This document shows, piece after piece, positions 17,083 through 24,859 of a stretch of 64,000 nt of DNA. The DNA is taken from positions 149,439 through 213,438 of the forward strand of contig NZ_JAJUXG010000019.1 in assembly GCF_021390535.1 (NCBI RefSeq), written 5' to 3'. This DNA comes from Dyadobacter sp. CY312 (GTDB taxonomy: Bacteria; Bacteroidota; Bacteroidia; Cytophagales; Spirosomataceae). Position 1 is the stretch's first letter. Each line of letters starts with the position of its first letter. The notes below the pieces were generated by a model, which worked only from the letters and a program-made list of their open reading frames with translations, made no database searches and was not told where the DNA came from. A program made the position numbers and the translations under genes.

Positions 17083-17829
17083 ATGAGACACGGAAAGAAA
17101 GATAATCACTTAGGAAGAACAGCATCTCACCGCAAGGCAATGTTGTCAAACATGGCTTCTTCTCTGATTATTCACAAAAGAATCGAAACGACTTTGGCAA
17201 AAGCAAAAGAACTCAGAAAATATGTTGAGCCTCTTCTGACCCGCGCTAAGGATGATTCAACCCACAACAGACGTATCGTTTTTTCTTATCTTAATGACAA
17301 AGAATCTACGAAAGAGCTTTTCGGAGCAGTTTCCGACAAGATCGCAGATCGTCCGGGTGGATATACTCGTATCATTAAATTAGGAACAAGACTTGGTGAT
17401 GCTGCTGAAGTAGCACTTATCGAACTTGTAGACTTCAATGATGCATTGCTTCTTGCTAACGCAGACAAACCGGCGAAAACTCGTCGTAGCCGTCGTGGTG
17501 GTAAAGGAGCTTCTGATGCCGCAGCACCGGTTAAAGCGAAAGCTGAAACTACTGCCGTTGTTGCAGAAGGAGATGATCTTAAAGTGATCGAAGGTATTGG
17601 ACCTAAAATTGCTGATCTTTTGATTGATGGTGGAATTTCTACTTTCGCTCAATTGGCAGCTTCTACTCCGGAAGCTATTCAGGAAATTCTTGAAGCAGCA
17701 GGACCTCAGTACAACATTCACAGCCCTGCTACATGGCCAGCACAAGCTCAATTGGCTGCTGACGGTAAGTGGGATGAGTTGAAAACATTACAGGACGACC
17801 TTTTAGGCGGACGCGAAAGTGCTGAATAA
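17083..17829 (+). CDS. rplQ: 50S ribosomal protein L17 with C-terminal HhH-like domain
   Basis: The L17 core (residues 1 to about 118) starts MRHGKKDNHLGRTASHRKAM and includes NMASSLIIHKRIETTLAKAKE in parts (SSLIIHKRIETT). Canonical L17 is about 115-130 residues; this one is 248. After a basic/Ala-rich linker (RRSRRGGKGASDAAAP) a second domain begins near residue 163: DDLKVIEGIGPKIADLLIDG is a helix-hairpin-helix signature, followed by TPEAIQEILEAAG and ATWPAQAQLA. Similar tails are known on some L21 proteins and other families. The domain may bind rRNA or DNA. Last gene of the cluster. Confidence 0.95.
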   Translation: MRHGKKDNHLGRTASHRKAMLSNMASSLIIHKRIETTLAKAKELRKYVEPLLTRAKDDSTHNRRIVFSYLNDKESTKELFGAVSDKIADRPGGYTRIIKLGTRLGDAAEVALIELVDFNDALLLANADKPAKTRRSRRGGKGASDAAAPVKAKAETTAVVAEGDDLKVIEGIGPKIADLLIDGGISTFAQLAASTPEAIQEILEAAGPQYNIHSPATWPAQAQLAADGKWDELKTLQDDLLGGRESAE

Positions 17830-17855
17830 TATGTTAACAATGTATTGATAATATT

Positions 17856-17892
17856 AAAAGGGGTTAAACGTTTTCGTTTAGCCCCTTTTTTT
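17856..17892 (+). terminator. Intrinsic terminator after rplQ
   Basis: AAAAGGGGTTAAACG (17856-17870) pairs with CGTTTAGCCCCTTTT (from 17875) around a TTTT loop, with one G-T pair; a long T-run follows. It ends the ribosomal protein cluster before carA. Confidence 0.85.
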
Positions 17893-17905
17893 GAGCAATA
17901 TTCAT

Positions 17906-17913
17906 TAATTTTG
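17906..17913 (+). promoter_or_regulatory. Probable -7 element for carA
   Basis: TAATTTTG matches the TAnnTTTG consensus exactly and continues CACCAC. No TTG stands at the expected 20-base spacing because that position overlaps the rplQ terminator. The predicted start near 17918 gives a leader of about 98 bases. Confidence 0.5.
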
Positions 17914-18015
17914 CACCACTTTAGGTGAAAGCGATAAAATTGAGTGTTGTCCATTAGTGAAATATTGCGGATTGGCGAATTGAACGTTATACCAGTAAAA
18001 AGATTTTAACCATAT

Positions 18016-19119
18016 ATGAATCAGAAAAAAGAAGCTCTACTATTGCTGGAAGATGGAACAGCATACAGAGGATTGGCTTTGGGGATAGACGGTACTACCG
18101 GAGGAGAGATTTGTTTCAACACCGGTATGACGGGGTATCAGGAGATTTATACGGATCCTTCGTATTATGGACAGATAATAGTTAACACAACTTCCCACAT
18201 CGGAAATTATGGGGTACAGTTGGAAGATGAAGAGGAGTCGGGATCCGTGAAGATTAAAGGAATGGTTTGTAATACCTTTTCGAATATTTACTCGCGCCAT
18301 ACTGCGGACTTTTCATTACAGGAATATTTCGAACGTGCTAAAATAGTTGGAGTAAGTAATGTAGATACGCGCCACCTTGTACGTCATGTACGTGAGAAGG
18401 GGGTAATGAATGCCATTATTTCATCTCAAATTTTGGATGAGGCTGAGTTGATGGCCGAGTTGAAAAAGGTGCCATCTATGGACGGACTTGAATTATCCTC
18501 CCAGGTAACCACGCCCGAAGCATATTTTGTAGGAGATGAAGCCACCAGCCAATGGAAAGTGGCTGTGATGGACTATGGAATTAAGAAGAGTATTTTGACC
18601 AATTTAACGTCCCGTGGATGTTATTGCAAAGTGTTTCCTGCAAGGACTTCGTTTGAAGAGGTAATGCAGTGGCAGCCGGATGGATTCTTTATTTCTAACG
18701 GACCTGGTGATCCTGCTGCTATGACATATGCAGTGGATAATGTGAACCAGATGGTGCTCACCGGAAAACCTTTGTTTGGTATTTGCCTCGGTCATCAGCT
18801 GCTTGCGCTTTCCAGTGGAATAAGCACTTATAAAATGCACCATGGGCACAGGGGACTTAACCATCCCGTTAAGAACCTGATTTCTGGTTTTTGCGAAGTG
18901 ACTTCTCAAAATCACGGCTTCGCTGTGAAGCAAGAGGAAATTGAAACACATCCTGACGTGGAAGTGACGCATATCAACCTGAACGATAAAACAATTGAAG
19001 GGATCAGACGAAAGGATTATCCTGCGTTTTCGGTACAGTATCACCCGGAGGCGTCGCCTGGACCTCACGATTCCCGGTATTTATTTGATCAGTTTGCGGG
19101 ATTGTTATCCGATAATTGA
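18016..19119 (+). CDS. carA: Carbamoyl phosphate synthase small subunit
   Basis: Glutamine amidotransferase subunit that supplies ammonia to CarB for carbamoyl phosphate, the shared precursor of pyrimidines and arginine. 367 residues. The N-terminal CarA domain is followed by a class I amidotransferase domain with the triad C257 (GICLGHQ), H343 and E345 (QYHPEASPGP) and the NGPGDP oxyanion motif at 228-233. carB is not adjacent; the next gene is convergent. Confidence 0.97.
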   Translation: MNQKKEALLLLEDGTAYRGLALGIDGTTGGEICFNTGMTGYQEIYTDPSYYGQIIVNTTSHIGNYGVQLEDEEESGSVKIKGMVCNTFSNIYSRHTADFSLQEYFERAKIVGVSNVDTRHLVRHVREKGVMNAIISSQILDEAELMAELKKVPSMDGLELSSQVTTPEAYFVGDEATSQWKVAVMDYGIKKSILTNLTSRGCYCKVFPARTSFEEVMQWQPDGFFISNGPGDPAAMTYAVDNVNQMVLTGKPLFGICLGHQLLALSSGISTYKMHHGHRGLNHPVKNLISGFCEVTSQNHGFAVKQEEIETHPDVEVTHINLNDKTIEGIRRKDYPAFSVQYHPEASPGPHDSRYLFDQFAGLLSDN

Positions 19120-19123
19120 AGTT

Positions 19124-19162
19124 AAAAGAAAAACCCATCGGCTGCCGATGGGTTTTTCTTTT
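19124..19162. terminator. Bidirectional terminator between carA and the convergent fusion gene
   Basis: A perfect 18-bp inverted repeat (19124-19141 with 19145-19162) with a 3-base centre. The arms carry A-runs on one side and T-runs on the other, so it can stop transcription of carA from the left and of the minus-strand gene from the right. Confidence 0.9.
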
Positions 19163-19181
19163 ACTGGTATTTTCGTTTAAG

Positions 19182-19892
19182 TTATTTGGCTGACTTGCCA
19201 TCAAGAAGTTTCCTAAACTCCGCTTCGGAAAGTTCTCCTGATACTCTTTTTACCAGCTTCCCATTTTTGTACAACAGAAAGGCGGGAATTTCGTCAATAC
19301 CCATTTGTTTCGCAAGCGCTTTATTCTCGTCATAGTTGATCGTCTGAATCTTTGCTTTGCCCTTGTATTCGTCGGTAAGTTTGTGGATGACGGGAAGCAT
19401 CTTTACGCAAGGTCCACACCATTTGGCATAGAAATCAACAAGAACAATACCGTTTTCCGAAACCAGCTTGTTAAATTCATTCATGCTAATTGCACTGGTT
19501 GCAGCAAGGTCGGATGCTCCGTCAACGGGTTTCTCGGCAGAAGTCCATTTAAGGTATCCTCCTGTCATATCATAGATTTCGGTAAAGCCGCTTTCGTGAA
19601 GTATATCAGCCGCAGCGGCGCTTCGTACTCCTCCGAGGCAATACACGAACACAGGTTTGGATTTATCGAGTTTACTGATCTGCTCTTTAAAGGCCGGGCT
19701 CTTGTAGTCTATGTTTTTTGCGTTTTGTAAATGCCCGTCTTTGTATTCGCCCGGAGTGCGTACATCCAGTAACTGCCCCTGTTTCGTAGCATTTAGTTTA
19801 TTTTCAAATTCGTCGGGGCTTAACTTGGTTTGGGCCTGAGCAGCCAAACCAGTACAAACCATTGCAAGTATTAATAAGAACTTAATTTTCAT
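19182..19892 (-). CDS. Exported rhodanese-thioredoxin fusion protein
   Basis: 236 residues with a Sec signal peptide (residues 1-20, cleavage AQA-QT). A rhodanese domain (about 25-125) carries an active-site loop with C85 (YCLGGVRS), and a thioredoxin domain (about 130-232) carries WCGPC (C159, C162). Rhodaneses transfer sulfane sulfur or sense redox state; thioredoxins reduce or shuffle disulfides. Both catalytic cysteine sets are intact in a single periplasmic protein, suggesting sulfur transfer coupled to thiol redox chemistry outside the cytoplasm. Substrate unknown. It stands alone, divergent from eno. Confidence 0.88.
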   Translation of the reverse strand: MKIKFLLILAMVCTGLAAQAQTKLSPDEFENKLNATKQGQLLDVRTPGEYKDGHLQNAKNIDYKSPAFKEQISKLDKSKPVFVYCLGGVRSAAAADILHESGFTEIYDMTGGYLKWTSAEKPVDGASDLAATSAISMNEFNKLVSENGIVLVDFYAKWCGPCVKMLPVIHKLTDEYKGKAKIQTINYDENKALAKQMGIDEIPAFLLYKNGKLVKRVSGELSEAEFRKLLDGKSAK

Positions 19893-20020
19893 GATTGGTG
19901 AATTAACCTGTTAGTATTGTAAATTTACGCTAAAATGAATTGTCGTTTATGGATGACAATTTTTTTGTGTTATTTTGTATCGTTAACATAATACATTTCT
20001 AATCAAAACCCAAGCTGCAA

Positions 20021-21292
20021 ATGAGTACGATTCAGTCAGTACATGCAAGACAAATTCTTGATTCAAGAGGAAACCCAACAGTTGAAGTAGATATTCGTAC
20101 CGAAAATGGTTATTTAGGTCGTGCGGCAGTTCCATCAGGAGCTTCCACAGGAAAACATGAAGCAGTTGAGCTTCGCGATGATGATAAAAGTGTCTATGTT
20201 GGTAAAGGGGTTTTGAAAGCCGTTGAAAATGTAAATGACATTATCTTCCCTGAATTGATCGGATGTTCAGTATTTGAGCAAAATCTGATCGACAAGATCA
20301 TGCTGGAACTGGATGGTACGCCTAACAAAAGCAAATTGGGAGCAAACGCTATTCTTGGTGTTTCTCTTGCTGCTGCAAAAGCTGCTGCTCAGGAAGCGAA
20401 TCTTCCTTTGTATCGTTACATAGGCGGTGTTAATGCAAATACACTTCCTGTTCCAATGATGAACATTCTTAATGGAGGAAGCCACGCTGACAACTCTATC
20501 GATTTTCAGGAATTTATGATTCTTCCTGCAAAGGCGGATACTTTCTCTGAGTCATTGAGAATGGGTGTTGAGGTATTCCATACTTTGAAAACTGTTTTGA
20601 AAAGCAAAGGCTACTCAACCAACGTTGGTGACGAAGGTGGTTTTGCTCCGAATATCAAATCAAATGAAGAAGCGATTGAAATAGTAATTCAGGCTATCGA
20701 AAAAGCAGGATACAAGCCAGGTGAAGATATCTTCATCGCTATGGATGCTGCTGTTTCTGAATTCTACGAAAATGGTCTTTACCACTTCAAAAAATCAGAC
20801 GGACGTAAATTGACTTCTGATGAAATGGCTGATTACTGGACACAGTGGGTTGCCAAATATCCTATTATCTCAATTGAAGATGGTATGGACGAAGATGACT
20901 GGGCTGGTTGGAAAACACTTACCGAGTCGGTTGGTAAAAAATGCCAGTTGGTTGGAGATGACTTGTTCGTAACCAATGTTACACGTTTGCAACAAGGTAT
21001 CGAGTCTCAGATTGCGAACGCTGTTTTGGTTAAAGTAAACCAAATCGGTTCTTTGACTGAAACAATCGATACTGTGAATCTTGCTAAGAGAAACAGTTAT
21101 AAAACGATCATGTCTCACCGTTCAGGTGAAACAGAAGATGCTACTATTGCGGATCTTGCTGTGGCATTGAACACCGGTCAAATCAAAACTGGTTCGGCTT
21201 CCCGTTCTGATCGTATGGCTAAATACAATCAGTTACTACGTATTGAAGAAGAATTGGGGGAAAGTGCATACTTCCCAGGATTGAAATTCTAA
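20021..21292 (+). CDS. eno: Enolase
   Basis: Converts 2-phosphoglycerate to phosphoenolpyruvate in glycolysis. 423 residues, full length. Visible motifs: QILDSRGNPTVEVD at the N-terminus, GNPTVE and SGASTG loop, the magnesium-binding IEDGMDEDDW region, GDDLFVTN and SHRSGETEDATIADLAVA near residues 365-382. It leads a group (eno, FtsB-like, phosphatase, gpmI) that contains the preceding glycolytic step gpmI. Only a weak promoter-like TATTTTG is seen upstream (19971-19977). Confidence 0.98.
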   Translation: MSTIQSVHARQILDSRGNPTVEVDIRTENGYLGRAAVPSGASTGKHEAVELRDDDKSVYVGKGVLKAVENVNDIIFPELIGCSVFEQNLIDKIMLELDGTPNKSKLGANAILGVSLAAAKAAAQEANLPLYRYIGGVNANTLPVPMMNILNGGSHADNSIDFQEFMILPAKADTFSESLRMGVEVFHTLKTVLKSKGYSTNVGDEGGFAPNIKSNEEAIEIVIQAIEKAGYKPGEDIFIAMDAAVSEFYENGLYHFKKSDGRKLTSDEMADYWTQWVAKYPIISIEDGMDEDDWAGWKTLTESVGKKCQLVGDDLFVTNVTRLQQGIESQIANAVLVKVNQIGSLTETIDTVNLAKRNSYKTIMSHRSGETEDATIADLAVALNTGQIKTGSASRSDRMAKYNQLLRIEEELGESAYFPGLKF

Positions 21293-21303
21293 ATAATAAT
21301 GTT

Positions 21304-21329
21304 AACCGGGGCCTTTTGCCCCGGTTTTT
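21304..21329 (+). terminator. Intrinsic terminator after eno
   Basis: AACCGGGGC (21304-21312) pairs perfectly with GCCCCGGTT (21318-21326) around a short loop, with T-rich sequence after it. It overlaps the first codons of a longer reading frame, which supports the later start chosen for the next gene. Confidence 0.8.
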
Positions 21330-21337
21330 CCTTTTAT

Positions 21338-21670
21338 ATGTCGGAGCTGAAGAACCATTGGTTACTAAAACCTTTCCGTAACTTTTATACCGCAACACTG
21401 GTCGCATGGCTGGTGTGGGTGATCGGTCTTGATAATAACAATATGAGGATCGTTATCTCGAACAGAATGAAGATGATGGCTCTGGAAAAGGAGAAAAGCA
21501 TCTTAAACGAAAAAATTAAGCTTGTTAACAAGGAGCGTGAGGAGGTATTGGGAAATCCTAAGATGCTTGAAAAATGGGCGCGGGAAACATACCTGATGAG
21601 GAGACCTAATGAAGACGTTTACGTCATCGTAGACGAAAACAACACTTTGTTAGAAAGTAAAAAGGAATAA
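21338..21670 (+). CDS. FtsB/DivIC-like septum formation initiator protein
   Basis: 110 residues. One membrane helix (about residues 17-33) is followed by a coiled coil (about 40-75, KMMALEKEKSILNEKIKLVN) and a short C-terminal segment (WARETYLMRRPNEDVYVIVDE). This is the layout of FtsB/DivIC proteins, which join FtsL and FtsQ in the divisome. The start at 21338 is chosen because the in-frame ATG at 21299 would place 13 codons inside the eno terminator. Position after eno is also seen for ftsB in Proteobacteria. Confidence 0.82.
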   Translation: MSELKNHWLLKPFRNFYTATLVAWLVWVIGLDNNNMRIVISNRMKMMALEKEKSILNEKIKLVNKEREEVLGNPKMLEKWARETYLMRRPNEDVYVIVDENNTLLESKKE

Positions 21671-21736
21671 TCTTCATAAATTTCCTGCAACATGACGGAA
21701 TGGGATATGAGGATATTAAAAATAAAAAATTAAACA

Positions 21737-22246
21737 TTGATTCAGGTTCTTTTTGTTTGCCTTGGCAACATATGCCGATCACCGATCGCAGAAGGAGTTT
21801 TTAAGGAATTGGTGGTAAAAAAGGGCCTGGACGACATCATTCTTTGCGATTCTGCCGGAACAGCAGCCTACCATACCGGAAGCCTCCCGGACAAACGTAT
21901 GAGAAAAACGGCACTAGATAGAGGAATTTCCCTGACACATTCTGCACGCCAGCTCTGTTATGAAGATTTCACCCGCTTTGACTACATCATGGCAATGGAT
22001 GAAGCCAATTTTGCTAACATTCGTGAGGAGAGTTTCAGAGTGAATGGATTTTATTTACCTGAACAGCAATTGTATCTGTACCGTTTGTTTGATCCTTTAC
22101 GAGGCGAATCAGTGATTGTTCCTGATCCTTATTATGGAGAAATTTCTGGCTTTGTGGATGTATACGAAATTGTGGAAAGGAGTGGCGAACAGTTTCTGGA
22201 TTATCTGATTGAGAAGCATAATTTATCCCCCGCTTCCGGAGACTAA
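21737..22246 (+). CDS. Low-molecular-weight protein tyrosine phosphatase
   Basis: 169 residues. The P-loop CLGNICRS places the nucleophile at C8 and the arginine at R14; the general acid is D130 in DPYYG. All catalytic residues of the family are present. The start codon is TTG: an in-frame TAA stands two codons upstream and no ATG precedes the P-loop. Such enzymes dephosphorylate tyrosine- or arginine-phosphorylated proteins; the partner kinase is not in the window. Confidence 0.93.
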   Translation: MIQVLFVCLGNICRSPIAEGVFKELVVKKGLDDIILCDSAGTAAYHTGSLPDKRMRKTALDRGISLTHSARQLCYEDFTRFDYIMAMDEANFANIREESFRVNGFYLPEQQLYLYRLFDPLRGESVIVPDPYYGEISGFVDVYEIVERSGEQFLDYLIEKHNLSPASGD

Positions 22247-22300
22247 CGTGCAGATTTGTTTGTTAATAAATCAGAACTTGAATACTAAACATTATATATT

Positions 22301-23833
22301 TTGAGCAAGAAAGTAATTCTTATCATCATGGATGGTTGGGGAATCGCCAAAATAGGCGAGGAAAACCGTTCAGCTGTGGTTGCGGCCAATACACCGTTTT
22401 ACGATAGTATTTTGCAAAAATACCCACACAGCAAACTTGCCGCCAGTGGATTGGCCGTTGGGCTTCCTGATGGACAAATGGGTAACTCGGAAGTTGGGCA
22501 TACGAACCTGGGGGCAGGACGTGTTGTTTATCAGGATCTTGTTAAAATCAATCTTGCGGTAACAGAAGGAACCCTGGGAAAGGAAAAGGCTTTAATTGAC
22601 GCGCTTGACTACGCCAAAATCAATAATAAAAAGGTGCATTTTATCGGTCTGGTATCTGATGGAGGTGTTCACTCTCACATCGATCACCTGAAAGGGCTGT
22701 GCAAAATAGCGGCAGATAAAGGTTTGGAAGATGTGTATGTTCACGCATTTACAGATGGTCGTGATTGTGATCCGAAAAGCGGTCTTGGGTTCCTAACCGA
22801 ATTGACCACCTCCATGGCATCCACAACCGGAAAGCTGGCAAGTGTTACCGGGCGTTATTATGCAATGGATCGTGATAAAAGATGGGAACGTGTTAAGCTC
22901 GCTTACGATGCCATGGTACATGGAGAAGGCAAACACGTTGCAGCTGGTGGCGTATTGCAGGCAGTTGAGGATTCGTACGAAGAAGGTGTGACGGATGAGT
23001 TTATTCTGCCGATAGTGGCGGTGAACGAGAATGGAGCGCCTTTGGCGTTAATTCAGGATGGAGATGTAGTGCTTTGCTTTAATTTCCGTACGGATCGTGG
23101 CCGTGAAATTACCGAAGTGCTTACGCAGCAGGATTTCCATGAGCAAAACATGCACAAGCTCAATCTTCGTTACATCACGATGACAAACTATGACGATACA
23201 TATAAAGGTGTCGACGTCATTTTTGATAAAGATAACCTGAATAATACACTTGGTGAGGTATTGGAAGCAGCGGGTAAAAAGCAGATTCGTATTGCAGAAA
23301 CAGAGAAATACCCTCACGTAACGTTTTTCTTCTCCGGTGGTCGTGAAAAACCATTTGAAGGTGAAAACCGTCTGTTGTGCCCATCTCCAAAAGTTGCTAC
23401 TTATGATTTGCAGCCAGAAATGTCGGCTTTTGGAATTCGCGATGCCATCGTTCCTGAATTGGTGAAAGGTGAGGTTGATTTCGTTTGTCTTAATTTCGCC
23501 AACCCGGATATGGTTGGTCACACAGGTGTTTTCGAAGCTGCTGTGAAGGCATGTGAAACTGTGGATCAATGCGTGGAAGCGGTTGTAACGACGGGTCTGA
23601 ATCACGGGTATTCTTCTATAATCATTGCGGATCATGGCAATTCCGACTACATGTCCAACGACGATGGGTCACCCAATACAGCGCATTCTTTGAATCTGGT
23701 GCCTTGCGTTTTGGTTGACAATACATATCAGAATCCTATCCACGACGGGAAACTGGCTGATATTGCTCCAACTATTCTTGCATTAATGGGAATTGCTAAG
23801 CCGGAAGAAATGACGGGAACCAGTATTTTATAA
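22301..23833 (+). CDS. gpmI: 2,3-bisphosphoglycerate-independent phosphoglycerate mutase
   Basis: Manganese-dependent interconversion of 3- and 2-phosphoglycerate, the step before enolase. 510 residues. The catalytic serine is S63 in GQMGNSEVGHTNLGAGR; metal ligands appear in MDGWG (D11), in ADHGN and in NTAHS near the C-terminus. The most upstream reasonable start is TTG at 22301, giving SKKVILIIMDGWG; no ATG lies close upstream. It is the second consecutive gene with a TTG start. Confidence 0.97.
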   Translation: MSKKVILIIMDGWGIAKIGEENRSAVVAANTPFYDSILQKYPHSKLAASGLAVGLPDGQMGNSEVGHTNLGAGRVVYQDLVKINLAVTEGTLGKEKALIDALDYAKINNKKVHFIGLVSDGGVHSHIDHLKGLCKIAADKGLEDVYVHAFTDGRDCDPKSGLGFLTELTTSMASTTGKLASVTGRYYAMDRDKRWERVKLAYDAMVHGEGKHVAAGGVLQAVEDSYEEGVTDEFILPIVAVNENGAPLALIQDGDVVLCFNFRTDRGREITEVLTQQDFHEQNMHKLNLRYITMTNYDDTYKGVDVIFDKDNLNNTLGEVLEAAGKKQIRIAETEKYPHVTFFFSGGREKPFEGENRLLCPSPKVATYDLQPEMSAFGIRDAIVPELVKGEVDFVCLNFANPDMVGHTGVFEAAVKACETVDQCVEAVVTTGLNHGYSSIIIADHGNSDYMSNDDGSPNTAHSLNLVPCVLVDNTYQNPIHDGKLADIAPTILALMGIAKPEEMTGTSIL

Positions 23834-23853
23834 GCAGACACTATTTAATGTGT

Positions 23854-23861
23854 TAATTTTG
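23854..23861 (+). promoter_or_regulatory. -7 element overlapping the gpmI terminator
   Basis: TAATTTTG is an exact TAnnTTTG match, followed directly by the left arm of the gpmI terminator hairpin. The predicted start site falls within that arm, so a transcript starting here would lack a complete hairpin. It probably serves the lipoprotein gene at 23933; no TTG is visible at the expected spacing. Confidence 0.5.
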
Positions 23862-23892
23862 CAGAGAGTCTTTCAAAGGCTCTCTGTTTTTT
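23862..23892 (+). terminator. Intrinsic terminator after gpmI
   Basis: CAGAGAGTC (23862-23870) pairs with GGCTCTCTG (23878-23886) with one G-T pair; a run of six T follows. Confidence 0.8.
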
Positions 23893-23932
23893 ATTGTTGG
23901 CTGCCTTCAAGGCCGATTCATTTTATTGCATC

Positions 23933-24541
23933 ATGACTGGTAAATCCCAAATATTTAGACCGATAATTAAAAATAAGATTGTCGGATTGTTTCTTTTTCT
24001 GGCTGTTTTCCTAATTCTCTCCTGCGATTCCAAAGTTGAAGATGACCAGAATAACGAAAAGATATTTTATGATCTTGCGGGTTTCGTTAATCAACAGGTA
24101 TCAGAGCTTAACAAGCTTAAGCCAGCCGTTACAAAAATGACTATTATGGGTGTGGAAAGCAATCAAATTGAGACCTCTGATATCAATTGGCAAAAAGAGC
24201 TTGAATTGTTTTCACAGGCAGACATCAATAAGCCAGCTTTTCGCCAGAGTTATTCCGTAAGTCGACCAGACTCTTCAACCTTTCTGTATGTTTCGAAGGA
24301 AGGAGATCGGTTGCCAATAAGACGGTTGCAGATTGTTGTTGACTCGACCAACGCACCTTTGGTAGTTGAGGCATTTATAAAATCAGACAACAAATTGTAT
24401 ACTTCTGAAAAAAGCATTTCGATGCGCTGCTCAAACGTCGGAAATATGCTGATGATAAAATCTTACCGGGTAGAAGGATTTCAAAAGCTTGTAATGATGG
24501 ATAAGAAGCCTTTTCTCATCGAAGCTCAAATTAGTTACTAG
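23933..24541 (+). CDS. Hypothetical lipoprotein
   Basis: 202 residues. A basic start and a hydrophobic stretch (GLFLFLAVFLILSC) end in a lipobox with Cys at residue 31, so an SPII lipoprotein is expected. The mature part has no motif that I recognise; it begins acidic (DSKVEDDQNNE) and has alternating beta-like segments. The ATG at 23933 is preferred over an upstream in-frame TTG (23894), which lies next to the terminator. Function unknown. Confidence 0.75.
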   Translation: MTGKSQIFRPIIKNKIVGLFLFLAVFLILSCDSKVEDDQNNEKIFYDLAGFVNQQVSELNKLKPAVTKMTIMGVESNQIETSDINWQKELELFSQADINKPAFRQSYSVSRPDSSTFLYVSKEGDRLPIRRLQIVVDSTNAPLVVEAFIKSDNKLYTSEKSISMRCSNVGNMLMIKSYRVEGFQKLVMMDKKPFLIEAQISY

Positions 24542-24656
24542 CATTATTTGCATTATTTAAAGCTGTACGCTTATACCATAAGTTGGGTAAAGATTACCCA
24601 GAATTTAGTCAGGAAAGGTATCAGTGGGTTTTACTTTAACTTTCAAAGTTTTTTTA

Positions 24657-24695
24657 CTAAAAAAGCCCACGGCATATTGCCAAGGGCTTTTTTAG
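24657..24695 (+). terminator. Intrinsic terminator after the lipoprotein gene
   Basis: CTAAAAAAGCCC (24657-24668) pairs perfectly with GGGCTTTTTTAG (24684-24695), with an inner GGCA/TGCC pairing. It sits inside a 77-codon open frame at 24548-24781, which is therefore rejected as a gene. The rest of the gap 24542-24859 holds nothing that I recognise. Confidence 0.85.
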
Positions 24696-24859
24696 TATTA
24701 TTTGTATTTCTATTCTGCTGTTTCAGTTACCAATTTATTCGGGTTCGGCATAGTATTGGTGTTTTAGTAAGGGAAGTGTAACCAAAAATGTAACACGGCA
24801 CCGGGTTTGAGGCTGCCGGTTATTTTAAAGCTAAATCAAAACTATAACATCGTTTATCA

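Noticed and set aside
24548..24781. 77-codon plus-strand open frame with a hydrophobic stretch
   Set aside because: It contains a perfect 12-bp intrinsic terminator and has no ribosome-binding site or family similarity that I can see.
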